DNA of 64,000 nucleotides from the NCBI GenBank assembly GCA_941918925.1, contig OW799233.1, positions 79,735,797 through 79,799,796 of the forward strand, written 5' to 3'. Source of the stretch: Phyto melanocephala. Its lineage: Eukaryota; Arthropoda; Insecta; Diptera; Rhinophoridae. The notes under the pieces were generated by a model. That model did not search any database, had not been told where the DNA came from, and saw only the letters and a list, made by a program, of their open reading frames with translations. Made by a program: the position numbers and the translations under genes. Shown here piece after piece: positions 43,955-56,094 of this stretch (the stretch's first letter is position 1; every line of letters starts with the position of its first letter).

Positions 43955-44679
43955 GATTATAATTATTTGCAAATAGTCCAAAAAGATGAAGCCAATTTAT
44001 TATTTTTTGTATTTATATACACATATACATATATATTTTTATTTTTTTTTTTTCGAAATTAATTCTAAATTTTATTAAATTTTTTGTCATGTTCTTATTT
44101 TAAAAGGGTCTAATAAAACCATTGATCTCTCTAGATTTAAAAAGTTTGTTATGTTATGCATTAAATAAAAAATGTTTTCTTTTGAAAAATGCGTTTCTTT
44201 ATTTTGACGTTTTTATGACGATTTGCGTAAACCATTTGACGATTTTGACGATTTTTTTTCCCAAATTAGACGATTTTGCCCCTATTTTATCTGGCAGCTA
44301 TGGCAGTGACACGCCCATAAAAAAAATGTATCATTTTGAGGTACTTGCACTGGACCGATTATTCTGAAACTTTGCACACATATTGACCTGTTATGACTTT
44401 ACAATTTCGTGATTAGAAAAATGGGCAGGGCCACGCCCATAAAAACAATTATAATTTTGAGGTACTTGCACTGGTCCGATTCTTCTGAAACTTTGCACAC
44501 ATATTGAGCTGTTACGACTTTAAAATTTCGTGATTAGAAAAGTGGGCAGTGACACGCCCATAAAAAAATTATAATTTTTAGGTTTTTGCACTTGATATTC
44601 AATTAAAATTCAGAATGCATTTCGATTCATTAAGGGGCGTAGCAACGCGCGCCGGGTTTGGCTAGTATTAAATAAAATA

Positions 44680-45020
44680 AAATTTTGTTGGCTCAGCTGG
44701 AATTCGATGCCACGTTTACTTTAACCAGTATGTATGTAGGTTGTTGTTGTAATTGTGAAAAAAAAAACGAGGTGGTCGTGGTTTTTTGCTCATATCTCAG
44801 AAAGTTATGGGGCGAATGTGCTGAATTTCAATAGCGATTCATTCCTGGATATTTCCCAGAGATTGATACCATATAGAGATCTGAGGAACATATAGTTGCT
44901 TCTAAAAGTTGATTTCAACCAACACACGGACAGACGGGCAGATGGTCAGGGCTTAAAAAATATATACTTTATGGGGTCGGAAATGAAAATTGTAGAAATT
45001 ACAAACGAAATGACAAAGCT
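44680..45020 (+). repeat. Interspersed repeat family A, copy 4 (3' part)
   Basis: It starts at the AT-rich run before TTGGCTCAGCTGGAATTCG and continues through CGAGGTGGTCGTGG to TTTATGGGGTCGGAAATG and ATGACAAAGCTA, lacking the last TATATACCC. Helitron 42485-44665 separates it from copy 3. Confidence 0.7.
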
Positions 45021-45087
45021 AAAAAGTGCAGAATTCCTACTAATATTTTTTCGCGGATTACTAAAAACAGTTTGAACTTTTTTCCTA

Positions 45088-46497
45088 CCCAGCAAAAAAA
45101 TTGGAAGTAGTGCAAAGCGAATTACATTTACAAGACTTCTAAATCAATTGTGTAAAAGTATTAATTCTAAATAACTTCTTAACTGCAAAATAATTTGTCA
45201 TAAATGATGTGCTTGAAAATGAATGCAACATCATGCAAAATATCTTAAAGAATTCATGTAAACAAACAATTTTAACACATGAAATATTCGATACTTGTCA
45301 CCAAATATGCATGAGTTCCATGCACTTATTAGAATGGAGTGCAGTTCATTAAAATATTCATGTAAACACATGATCTCCAATGACACGCTAATGTTAAAAT
45401 CATTAGTATTTTCACCTAAATTTAATCACTTCGTCACCAGTTGAACCCCTGCAAAATCACTTTTTTGTCAGATTTTTTTGCTGGGTTGCTTTATGGGTTT
45501 GAAAGTTACACAGGGTACCAAAAAAGTACCAAAATATAGTTTTTACCCGTTTTCCCCCTTAGGGGTTGAAAATTCAAAAACAGGCCAGACACCTCTCAGC
45601 TTATTTCTTGTGCAAATTACAATACTTTTTCAATTAGTTTGTATCATATTTAGTTTATCAAATATTCCCAGCAAAAAAATCTATGAAAAAGAAGTGATTT
45701 TGCAGGGGTTAAACTGGTGACGAAGTGATTAGATTTAGGTGAAAACACTAATGATTTTAACATTAGCGTGTCATTGCAGATCATGTGTTTACATGAATAC
45801 ATTAATGAAATGCACTCCTTTCGAAGTACATATTTAGAACTCATGCATATTTGATGAGAATCATCGGATGTTTCATGAGTTGAATTTGTTTGTTTACATG
45901 AATTGTTTAAGATATTTAGTATGATCCCAGCAAAAAAAAATTGGAAGTAGTGCAAAGCGAATTACATTTACAAGACTTCTAAATCAATTGTGTAAAAGCA
46001 TTAATTCTAAATGACTTCTTAACTGCAAAATAATTTGTCATAAATGATGTGCTTGAAAATGAATGCAACATCATGCAAAATATCTTAAAGAATTCATGTA
46101 AACAACCAATTTTAACACATGAAATATCCGATACTTGTCACCAAATATGCATGAGTTCCATGCACTTATTAGAATGGAGTACAGTTCATTAAAATATTCA
46201 TGTAAACACATGATCGCCAATGACACGCTAATGTTAAAATCACTAGTGTTTTTACCTTAATTAAAGTAAAAATTTAAATAATAATTAAAGTACTTCATCA
46301 TCAGTTGAACCCCTGAAAAATCACTTCTTTGTCATAGATTTTTTTGCTGGGGTATTACATGCATTTTTAAGCACATAATTTTTGACAATTATTTTACATA
46401 TAGGAAGTCATTTAGAAGTAATGCTTTTACACAATTGATTTATATGTCTTGAAAGTGCAATTCGCTTTTCACTACTTCTATTTTTTTTTGCTGGGTA
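45088..46497. repeat. Cluster of four CCAGCAAAA-ended MITE copies
   Basis: Copy 1: 45088-45484, from CCAGCAAAAAAATTGG to ATTTTTTTGCTGG. Copy 2: 45668-45925, reversed and partial. Copy 3: 45926-46354, nearly identical to copy 1 (a stretch of about 250 bp from TTGGAAGTAGTGCAAAGCG onward differs at few bases). Copy 4: 46354-46497, reversed and partial. Copies 3 and 4 abut. Blocks such as CATGTAAACACATGATC recur in all longer copies. No coding, and TSDs are not clear. Confidence 0.8.
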
Positions 46498-46996
46498 GTG
46501 ATGGCGTGTATTATTTGGCAACAATATTTCTTTTTCCTGGTTAAGATATTAAAATAATCGAAAGATATTGAGTGGAACAAAATGAGTTAGGAACATCTTT
46601 AAAAGATGTTGAGACACAAACCTGTACAATTCATATTGAAAGATATTAACATCTTGTTGATTTGATGAAAGTTGTGAGCAAGTGTAAAAAGGCTATTAAA
46701 AATTGTTTAAATTAAAAGCAATGTTTCATAAATTAATCATGAACTTTTTTCAATAACTCATTCATTTATACCTTCACTTTTTTTAAGCTAATATTAACCT
46801 GTCATTTCAAACAAGCTTTCCTATTCTCATTAGAAATATATGCTTGTATATCGTTGGTCACAGTTAGTGACGTATTTATAATATAGGTGATTGGCTTTGA
46901 AATTCGGGTTACTTTCGACATTTTAGTACCGGCAATATCAATAGCATTATTGCAACGCGACTTTTAAAACTTAAAGAACATTTACTTCCCACATTA
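46498..46996. other. Intergenic, 3' flank of Art1
   Basis: AT-rich. No repeat or frame is recognised. Confidence 0.4.
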
Positions 46997-47002
46997 TTTA
47001 TT
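46997..47002 (-). other. Candidate polyadenylation signal for Art1
   Basis: TTTATT on plus reads AATAAA on minus, about 190 bp beyond the stop codon. Position fits, but there are other AT-rich hexamers nearby. Confidence 0.4.
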
Positions 47003-47192
47003 ACGAGTACATACATATAAATTTTTGATAAGCACAATTGTATGGAATAGTCTTTGTTTGCTGCTCTCATTCAATATTTTATAATAGCAAAATAAGATAC
47101 ATTTATGGGAATTTTAGTAGCAAATAAAACAACTTACACCTATAAAACTTAAGTCTTAATATAAATTAAGCTTACAAAATCACCACTAATTA

Positions 47193-48513
<1,321 letters not shown>

Positions 48514-48880
48514 TTTTTCGTGAAACTATTAACTGTAAAAATTAATTAAGTTGTTATTGAAAATAATTGCCAATTACGAATTTAATTTTACGTTAATAAA
48601 ATGTATTTTATTTTGCACTGTTTAATTCAATATAACAGCGCGATGTCAGCGTGGTTTTTACCACAATGTACACAGAGAACAATTTGACGTTCTTATTGGC
48701 AGTACTATACAGTGATGGACAATTTTATTGAAGAAATCCCGCTAATTGTGCTTTGATAAACGCTAGAAAAACCAAACTAACATAGCTGGCAGCCTGCTTT
48801 TGTCAAATTTTTTCCAGTTGCAAAAAAAGTACTACTTGTTGACAGATGCAAACAAAACCAAATTTTTATTTTTTTAATTC
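48514..48880. promoter_or_regulatory. 5' flank of Art1
   Basis: It should hold the 5' UTR and promoter. No TATA box or named core element is evident, as is common for housekeeping genes. A MITE-like sequence begins at about 48882, so the promoter is probably confined to this stretch. Confidence 0.4.
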
Positions 48881-48881
48881 A

Positions 48882-49060
48882 AGGCATATTTATTCATCAG
48901 TTTGTCTTGTTCGTCTGCTGATTATTATTTCTTTACTCATTTGAAACTTTAGCTGTTAAGACCAGGGTACACTTATACAGGTGACGGTGCCAGCCCATCT
49001 GTGTTCTGGAGTATGTCAAACTACATTTTAAAAATATTATTTCGACTCCGGAAATTGTCA
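48882..49060. mobile_element. CAAGGCATATT MITE, partial
   Basis: It begins CAAGGCATATTTATTCATCAG like the complete MITE at 49604-49814 and shares the next 70 bases (GCTGATTATT, then AGCTGT). It then departs from the model, with an unrelated stretch starting near GACCAGGGTACACTT. The right end was not found. Confidence 0.5.
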
Positions 49061-49603
49061 AACTTCATACATAAAAAAAGAGAGCCGAAAATCGATCTCC
49101 TTTACGCTATCACCTTATGTAATTACACCATGGTTAAGACTATAGATAAAAAAAAAAATTTTCTCTCTTTCCCAATCTGCACGAAGAAAAAGTCTGCGCT
49201 GTTTCGTGTAAAAAGAAGAATATTTCACTCTAAAAATCACTCCCATTTACACAATCGTGGAGTACGGGAACGCTTTTCGGTAAGATTAGGATTCCCTGGC
49301 GTACCAAGGCGAATTTAATTACACTGGTCTGCAGCAATATTCGCCTTTGAATAAAAATATGTGGAGATTTTGACGCCCTTATACCTAATATTTTGCATGA
49401 AATAAGGTGTTTATTATATTTATAAAATACCAGCAAATGGTTAACAATAAAATTTCTTTTATGTTAGCTAAATAAAATTAATGATATATGTTTTACGTGT
49501 CCTATGGAACATAATAATTTATTAATGACGAAATATTGATTTTATTGCGATTAAGTGAAGACAGCTATTGCCATATAATCAAGAGGCACCTATACTACTA
49601 ACC
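49061..49603. other. No recognisable feature apart from a short inverted pair
   Basis: CAAGGCGAATT at 49305 and AATATTCGCCTT ending at 49347 form an inverted pair about 43 bp long, again with CAAGGCGAATT-type ends, but without a TSD. The rest is AT-rich without a supported gene. Confidence 0.4.
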
Positions 49604-49814
49604 AAGGCATATTTATTCATCGGGTACTCTTGATTCGCCAGCTGATTATTTTTTTCAACACTTATTTTAAATTTCAGCTGTCAAAATGCATAAATAAAAA
49701 ACAATTTTCTCTCTTTTCTAATTTGTTTCAAATGCCAAACTTCATATATAATAAATATAAACAAAAAATTCTCTCTGAACTGCAATTACCTGATGAATAT
49801 ATATGCCTTGCTAT
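49604..49814. mobile_element. hAT-like MITE (CAAGGCATATT ends)
   Basis: About 211 bp. The ends CAAGGCATATTTATTCATCG and the complement CAAGGCATATATATTCATCAG are inverted. The flanks CTACTAAC and CTATTAAC form an 8-bp TSD with one mismatch. It belongs with the CAAGG-ended elements around 35.8-36.2 kb. Confidence 0.78.
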
Positions 49815-49819
49815 TAACA

Positions 49820-49905
49820 TATAGTCGTTCACAAGTTATTGTGTTCTATGTGTCACGTAAAACATATAACTATAGAACACAATAATTTGAGAACGACGAT
49901 ATATC
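49820..49905. repeat. 86-bp foldback
   Basis: The arms ATATAGTCGTTCACAAGTTA and the complement of TAATTTGAGAACGACGATAT pair over about 30 bp, including TTGTGTTCTAT, around a short loop. Probably a tiny foldback or MITE relic. Confidence 0.65.
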
Positions 49906-50115
49906 TGCCGTATTCATAAAAAATATTTTAGGTTTATTAAAAGCTTATTTGACAGATGTTGCACAGAAATTTGTCAAATAAGCCGCCAATAGTGTTTAAG
50001 GCCACTTTAGACTATAATACAAGTCGTACGACTTTATTTTATTATTATTATCCTTTATTAAAAACTTATTCATTTTATCCATATCATTAACAGAGTTATG
50101 AGAATTTACATATAT

Positions 50116-50716
50116 GGGGGATTCACAGTAGTGTCATAAAGTCATATGTCCTATAAAAAAAGCATGAAAAATTAAGACTATTGTGAAAAACCCCTCATAA
50201 TTAAGTGTGCTATTTTGAATTTAAATCAGCTGATGTAAAACAATTATAAAAATAAATATTTTCCTTCATAATGCCAAAAACAAGTAAAAATAAACAAAAT
50301 AATAGCCAGTTTGTGCGAATAGTACATTTTAGATGTTGTAATGGCAGACTCAAGTAAATAAATTAAATTTTGTTTGATAAACAAAAACAGCAGAGTCCTT
50401 AGCCGATCTTATTTGACGCCACCAGTGATTTGTTATCAAAAATTAGCAACTGCGCTCAAGTTTGGATGTCGGCCCGATAAAATTATACAATGAACGGCGA
50501 CGGCTTACAAAAACTGTTGCGGCTTGGCTTAGACGGCTTAGCCGTTTAGCACAGGTCTCTGCTTATTAAATACGACAGCACAATAAACATAGCGTACAAA
50601 GTTCTATTATTATAAGACACTTTTTGTTTGAAAAACAACAACAACATTTTTAAACCATTGTAAAATTTTAGGACAATAGGACAATATGACATGATAAGAC
50701 ACCTTGTGAATCACCC
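50116..50716. mobile_element. MITE with GGGKGATTCACA ends
   Basis: 601 bp. The left end GGGGGATTCACAGTAGTGTC and the complement of the right end, GGGTGATTCACAAGGTGTC, match, as do the following blocks (CATATGTCCTAT / CATATTGTCCTA). The TIR style resembles PIF/Harbinger, but the TSD is not clear. No coding. Confidence 0.65.
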
Positions 50717-50869
50717 AATAGTATTACAACAATTAACATCTGATTAATTAAATAAAGAAACTACTAATATCACAGATTTAAGGAAAAGTTGTTCACAAAA
50801 AACATCGCATCAACTAAGAAGTTATAAGAGATTTTAAAAACAATCACTGAAATGTGTCTTTTAAACAAA

Positions 50870-51893
50870 AGACCCTCAGTGGTTGTTCAGCAAATTTCTC
50901 ATTATTTCAAAATTTGACCTTCTGCATTTTTCACTAAATGACAGCGTCAGTTCCCTTGTCAATGAATTGAACATTTTGAAGTTTAAGTTTCTATGTAGAA
51001 GATAAGTTGGATATCTAAAAGGTAGATTGTGTATTATTTTCAAGTTTTTATTTTAAATGATTTGCAATTTTTTTGTATGCGAACTTTGTTCTTTATATTA
51101 ATATTAGATCTTCGGCCAATTAAGGGGTATAAGGCACGACTACACTTAATTGCCTTCTCGCAAATGTAATTAACATGCTGTCTGAATAAAAGTTTTCTGT
51201 CAAGGATTACTCCTAGATATTTAATTTCGTCCTTCAATGGGATAATTGTTCCCCTAGACGATAAATATCTAGTAGGAAATATAATATAAATATAATTGCT
51301 TGAGTTTTATCGTCATTGACTTTTATTTTCCATTTGTCATAGTATTTACGAATTAATTTAAGATTATTTTCCATTCTTCTAATTATCACATTCGAGACTT
51401 TACCGCAACAAATAAAGGCGCTGTCATCCGCGTAAAAAGCTGCATCATGGTCTCTTCTTAGAGTATCATCAGATGTATATATCGAGTATAGTGTAGGGGA
51501 TAATACTGATCCTTGCGGCAAGCCTGCAGGTATTTGCCTTTCACTAGAAAATTTGTTATTGACAGATACAACAAACGTACGTTTATCTAAAAAGCTTTTG
51601 ATAAGTTTTTGAAGGTAAATTGAAAAATTTAACGTATTTAATTTATACACTAGTCCATCATGCCAGATTGAGTCAAAAGCTTTTTCGATATCAAGAAAAA
51701 CGACTCCAGTACTTTTTCGATTACTTTTATTACATTCAAGAAAGTTAACAACTCTCTTAAGTTGATGCACAGTGGAGTGCTCTTTTCGAAAACCAAATTG
51801 TTCTTTATTTATGATATTATTGAATTTGAAAAATCTAAAATTCTGGAGTGAATAATTTTCTCGAACACCTTATCCAATAGGCTGTAACGTGGA
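50870..51893 (-). pseudogene. Jockey-type LINE reverse transcriptase, 5' truncated
   Basis: Leftward from 51893: L-L-D-K-V-F-E-K-I-I, then after a frameshift F-G-F-R-K-E-H-S-T. The RT palm follows with D-I-E-K-A-F-D-S-I-W-H, G-L-P-Q-G-S-V-L-S-P and F-Y-A-D-D-S-A-F. A frameshift near 51290 leads to K-Y-L-G-V-I-L-D and the C-terminal region (P-F-R-Y-P-T-Y-L-L-H near 51015), fading out near 50870. These are Jockey-clade motifs in order. ORF1 and the endonuclease are absent. No poly(A) tail or TSD could be fixed. Confidence 0.8.
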
Positions 51894-52200
51894 AAATTCC
51901 ACGTACATATGTTGTACCTACTGTTTAATATCAATGTTATGATACCAGCCTAATATAAACACGTGTTGTTGACATGACGCGTTGTTAGTGTAACAACATG
52001 GTAAGGTACACTTCACCTTATACAAACGTGGGTGTGTGTATGCACACATCACAGGCCATGTATATTAGTTAAGTTAGTTAAATAAGTTACGATTCTCAAT
52101 TAGTTTATTTAAGTTTTAGTATAAGGAAGTTAGATTAAAGGCTTCATTAGTTTTTACTTTCTGTTGTCGTTCTGTGACGTGCCGTTCTGTTGTTTAATTT
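51883..52200 (+). repeat. Possible LTR-like sequence
   Basis: It begins TGTAACGTGGAAAATTCC with a short palindrome (GTGGAAAATTCCAC) and includes stretches that could be a promoter and leader, but no matching CA end or TSD was found. It may be a truncated solo LTR that replaced the 5' part of the Jockey element. Confidence 0.25.
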
Positions 52201-52925
52201 TTGTGGTTACTTCTTCTGTAAAAAATCATCTGCCCTTATTTACAAGGTTATCTTACAAACACAAGCTTATTATATTTTTTGTTTATTTTTCTCGTCAAAG
52301 TCCGTACATAAAAAAAAGAAATTGTTGTGTCAGATTTCATCTATAAGCAAACAGAGTCTCTATGTTGCAGCCACCTTTCAAATATAGGCACCTAAATATC
52401 AGCTGTTTCTCTCTCAATGGCCGTCACTTAACGTTGAATTCTATTTTCTACAGGTTCGTCCGCAACGGCACGGAAAGTAACAGAACAACTAACGACTTGT
52501 AAACATTTTCTATTTAACAGAATGAAGTCAGCTGATTCGGAACGGAACAGAAAGTAAAGACTAATTATGCCTTAAGTTTTTTTGCGTTTACACTATAAGT
52601 GTAAAGTGGAATCAAAGTAGAATAATTTAGAAAAATAAACAAACTAAGAATCTTATTAACACAACAAATTATAATCGCGAGTACAAAAAATAAAATAAAA
52701 ATCTACTTTTAAATTAAATTAGGTGTTTTACGTTTTTTACAGAGATAAAATTTTAGTTTTATTCTTTTTCTTTTGTTTTCAAATGTGTTTTATAAATAAA
52801 ACAATTTATGGTGTTTGTAGTTCTACAAAAACAACAAACAGTTTTCTTCCACTCTGTGTACCACAATCAAAAATATACATGTTGTTCTTAAAATTATTGT
52901 AAATGTGTTTGCCAATGACTATAAT
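52201..52925. other. No recognisable feature
   Basis: AT-rich sequence. No supported gene or repeat. Confidence 0.35.
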
Positions 52926-52990
52926 AACAAGTAAGAGCACTATATTCGGCTGTGCCGAATCTTTTATACCCACCACCAATTTCGTGTACA
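52926..52990 (+). repeat. Family A repeat, 5' fragment
   Basis: AACAAGTAAGAGCACTATATTCGGC with the palindrome and TTTTATACCC, then an unrelated sequence. Confidence 0.6.
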
Positions 52991-53521
52991 TTTAAAGCAC
53001 AATATTTATTATTTTGTTAATCGCTATGGAATAATCTCTTTATAATAAAATATGTATCACTTTCTTTGTAGAGGGTGGTTAAATTTTATGGGCCCATGTT
53101 GAAGGTGAACTACACCTAGTCTTTAAATTTATTTTCTGCATTTCATTTGACATTTCTCAATCTCAAACTTACTCAATTTGATCCGTGGAAAGATACGCAA
53201 ATGAACAACGCTTTAAAGTTATTCAGGATTTTTATAAAAATGGGCGTTCAAATCAAAATGCATTTTGTGCACTTCGTTTTTTTTGATCAACATATTCGTT
53301 CGAATTCGTCCACAATCAGGAGAATTGTAAAAAATATTTAAATTTCTGCAAAACAGGTGTGTATAAAATGTTAGAAAATCTGTGAATGACTTCTTAGTTC
53401 GTTGAATGGGAACCATTGCTGTTTTTTGCGATAGTGTGGCAAAAGTGCAGTCAACCTCGACTCATCATCATGCCCAACAATTGAGCATCAACATTGTCAT
53501 TGAAAATTTGAACCTTCAGAT

Positions 53522-53796
53522 TGTTGCGACGACAGACAAAATAAATACACGTTAAAAAATTAAGTTTAATAAACGATTTATTTAACTCAAAGACAATTGT
53601 TTAATTTACGTGAAATGATTATTAATGAAAAAATAGTAGGTTAATGAAGCGAAGCGTTTTCTTTTTGTGTTCCTTTTACGACGACGGTTAATTTTAAACT
53701 GGTGCATGCTTCGTTTTGTTGCCCGTATCTATGTACAACAGAGTGGCATCTGGTGTTAAAAATAAAACCAGAGTTGGCCAACCAGTGATGTCAACA
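53522..53796 (-). repeat. 3' LTR of the BEL/Pao element
   Basis: 275 bp, same length as the other LTR. Directly inside it, 53797-53808 reads TTCCCCCCTCCG, which is a polypurine tract on the minus strand (CGGAGGGGGGAA) in the expected place. Confidence 0.92.
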
Positions 53797-53817
53797 TTCC
53801 CCCCTCCGTGAATCCTT

Positions 53818-55671
53818 TTATGGGGAGGATTCGTTAAAACTCAACACAGCCAACTTAACTGCAGGTCGACGAATGAAACCATTTGATGTCTTAACTTCGG
53901 CTGAACGTACTAGACCATCTTTACCAGGAAAAACTTGTGTTATTCTTCCAGTTTTCCATTGACTTCTGGGTAGATTAGAATCCAAAACGATAACGAGATT
54001 TCCTGGCTGTAGGGCAGGAGTTTCCTCTCTCCACTTTGGACGTCTCAATAATTGAGGTAAATATTCTACAACCCACCTTTTCCACAACCTATCCTTTAAA
54101 TTCTGGGCAATTCGCCATTGCTTTCGTAGACATACTTTTTCTTCATCAGAACCCGGAGTTTGTGTTGAACTTATACCACCAATATGAAAGTGGTTTGGCG
54201 TTAAAGGCCCCTCAGACTCTGAATCAATTGGTAATTCTGTTAAAGGTCTATTATTAATAATACTTTCAGCCTCTATCATAGCGCTCCGAAAAGTTTCAAG
54301 GCGTGGACGCTCTTCCTTTAAAACTTTGTAAAGCAAACACTTTACACATCGTACCAACCTTTCCCAGCAACCACCAGCATGAGGATTTGCTGGGCAATTA
54401 AACATCCATTCAATATTATCCTTTGATAAATTCCTCTGGATTTCATCAAAATCAAAGAAACGATTTTCAGGAGTAATCTCTTTTTGGGCTCCAATAAAAT
54501 TTGTCCCATTATCACTTCTGATTCTTATGGGAACTCCTCTTCTGTTGACAAAATTTCTAAGACAAATCAAAAACGCATCCGTAGACAAATCCACAGAAAT
54601 TTCCAGGTGTAGAGACCTGGTACTCAAGCATGTAAACAAAGCGATCCACCTCTTTTCATTTCTCCGGCCGATAGTGACATAAAATGGACCACAATAATCC
54701 AACCCCACATAACTAAACGGGCGGACATATGGCGTCAAACGATCAAAAGGTAATTGGCCCATTAATTGCGGTGCTGGTTTGGCAGAATCACGTATACAAG
54801 TAGGAAAACCTTTTTTCACCAACTTTAGTACCGAACGTATATTGGGTACCCAGAACTTTTGTCTTACCTCATTTAAAATTAATTGATCGTTTTGATGATA
54901 CTTTAATCTGTGATAGTACGTGACAATCAATACAGTAATTGGATGTTTTGTTGGCATAATTATTGGGCGTCGAGCTGTGTCGGGCAAACAGTAGGCATTG
55001 TCAATTCTTCCATTGACCCTGAGCAGCATATCATCATCAACGTATGGTGACAGCGGATAAATATCACATGATTTTGGCAAGCTTTTTCCAGCAATGAGAC
55101 ATGACCTTTGTTCAGACCAAACCTCCATTTGTACCAGGCGACAAATCAATTTTTCACCAGCATCAATTTCAGCAGCTGTCAGTTCAGTAGTCACACCCTT
55201 ACATTTTCTGACGTAGACATTTATAAACCGTAACACCCAAGCTGCATAACGTTTCATTTTCAAAAAACTCGAGAACAACTTCAAGTTCAAAACAGGAACA
55301 ATTGCCGTCCTTAAAATTAATACTTTGTTGATTTTCTCCTCATCATAACATTGATCAGTTTCAGTAAACTGTGGGACCCCTGGCCAACAATATTCATTCC
55401 GTTTTAAAAATTTTGGACCAGTTAGCCATCTTGAATCCGGATCAAAGGCCACAGGTAACTTGGCTCTTGTGGCTTCATCAGCGACGTTTAAATCTGTAGG
55501 CAACCACCTCCATTGTTTCGGGTCAGTTGTAGACAAAATTTCGGATATTCGACAAGCCACGAATTGTTTATACTCCCTAACTGTCGATTGAATCCATAGC
55601 ACAACCGTTTTCGAATCAGACCAAAATATTGTCTCATCGATTTTAAAATCATGACTTTCCTCTATAGATGT
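53818..55671 (-). pseudogene. BEL/Pao RNase H end and integrase
   Basis: Leftward from about 55671 the frame completes RNase H (F-W-S-D-S-K-T-V) and runs on through integrase to a stop at 53818. The zinc region has H-R-L-K-Y-H and a C-I-R-D near 54790, but at the first cysteine position I read phenylalanine (G-F-P-T-C), a likely loss of a zinc ligand. The core has G-L-D-Y-C-G-P-F (about 54700), S-D-N-G-T-N-F (about 54505) and G-G-C-W-E-R-L (about 54365), so the D-D-E triad is present. A frameshift near 55672 disconnects it from the upstream part. Confidence 0.85.
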
Positions 55672-56094
55672 TTTAAGGCGACAACCAAAACGGCAGCTTG
55701 CAATTCAAGATGTGGTATTGTCATTCCCCTTGGTGGAGCACAGCGAGACTTTGCAATAACAAACGAGACCTGTACACTATTATTATATTTTATACGCAAA
55801 TAGGCGACAGCAGCATAGGCGTTGGAGCTAGCATCCACAAATACGTGTAATTGAATTTCATCAGCACAGCATAAGAATGATGAATGACAACGAGCAATGG
55901 AAAATTGTTTCACTTTATCAAACTCCCGCCACCAGGCATTCCATTGAGCTAATATGTTTTGAGGGAGCTGCTCATCCCATTGAATACACAATTTCCATGT
56001 TTGTTGTAAAAGTAATTTTGAAAATATAGTAAAGTTGGCCAAAAACCCAAAAGGATCAAATATTGCCATAATAATACCCAGTACTTCTCTTTTG
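55662..56094 (-). pseudogene. BEL/Pao RT-RNase H junction
   Basis: Between two single-base frameshifts (near 56094 in an A-run and near 55672). It reads I-F-D-P-F-G-F-L-A-N, W-D-E-Q-L-P, then H-V-F-V-D-A-S, the first RNase H motif, and H-L-E-L-Q-A-A. These are typical of BEL/Pao pol. Sequencing error in the A-run cannot be excluded. Confidence 0.8.

Larger units (their letters stand above)
42872..44302 (+). mobile_element. hAT element inside the Helitron
   Basis: 1431 bp with ends CATAGCTGCCAGATTTGACG and the complement CATAGCTGCCAGAT. The 8-bp TSD GCAGTGAC is exact (42864-42871 and 44303-44310). The subterminal motif TGACGATTT is repeated several times inside each end. A small coding remnant is in the right half. 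Confidence 0.92.
42485..44665 (+). mobile_element. Non-autonomous Helitron, interrupted by a hAT element
   Basis: It starts TCTATATATATAAAAGTG after an A and ends CTAG before a T, with a GCGC-rich stretch just upstream. The interior has about five copies of a 120-bp unit (GTGGGC(G/A)GGGCCACGCCC then ACTTGCACTGGACCGATT). Removing the hAT insertion restores the run of units. No helicase gene. It inserted in the AT-rich part of a family A repeat. Confidence 0.82.

Noticed and set aside
49305..49347. A third bare CAAGGCGAATT palindrome-type insertion
   Set aside because: The ends are inverted, but there is no 8-bp duplication and the interior is asymmetric; kept only as a note.
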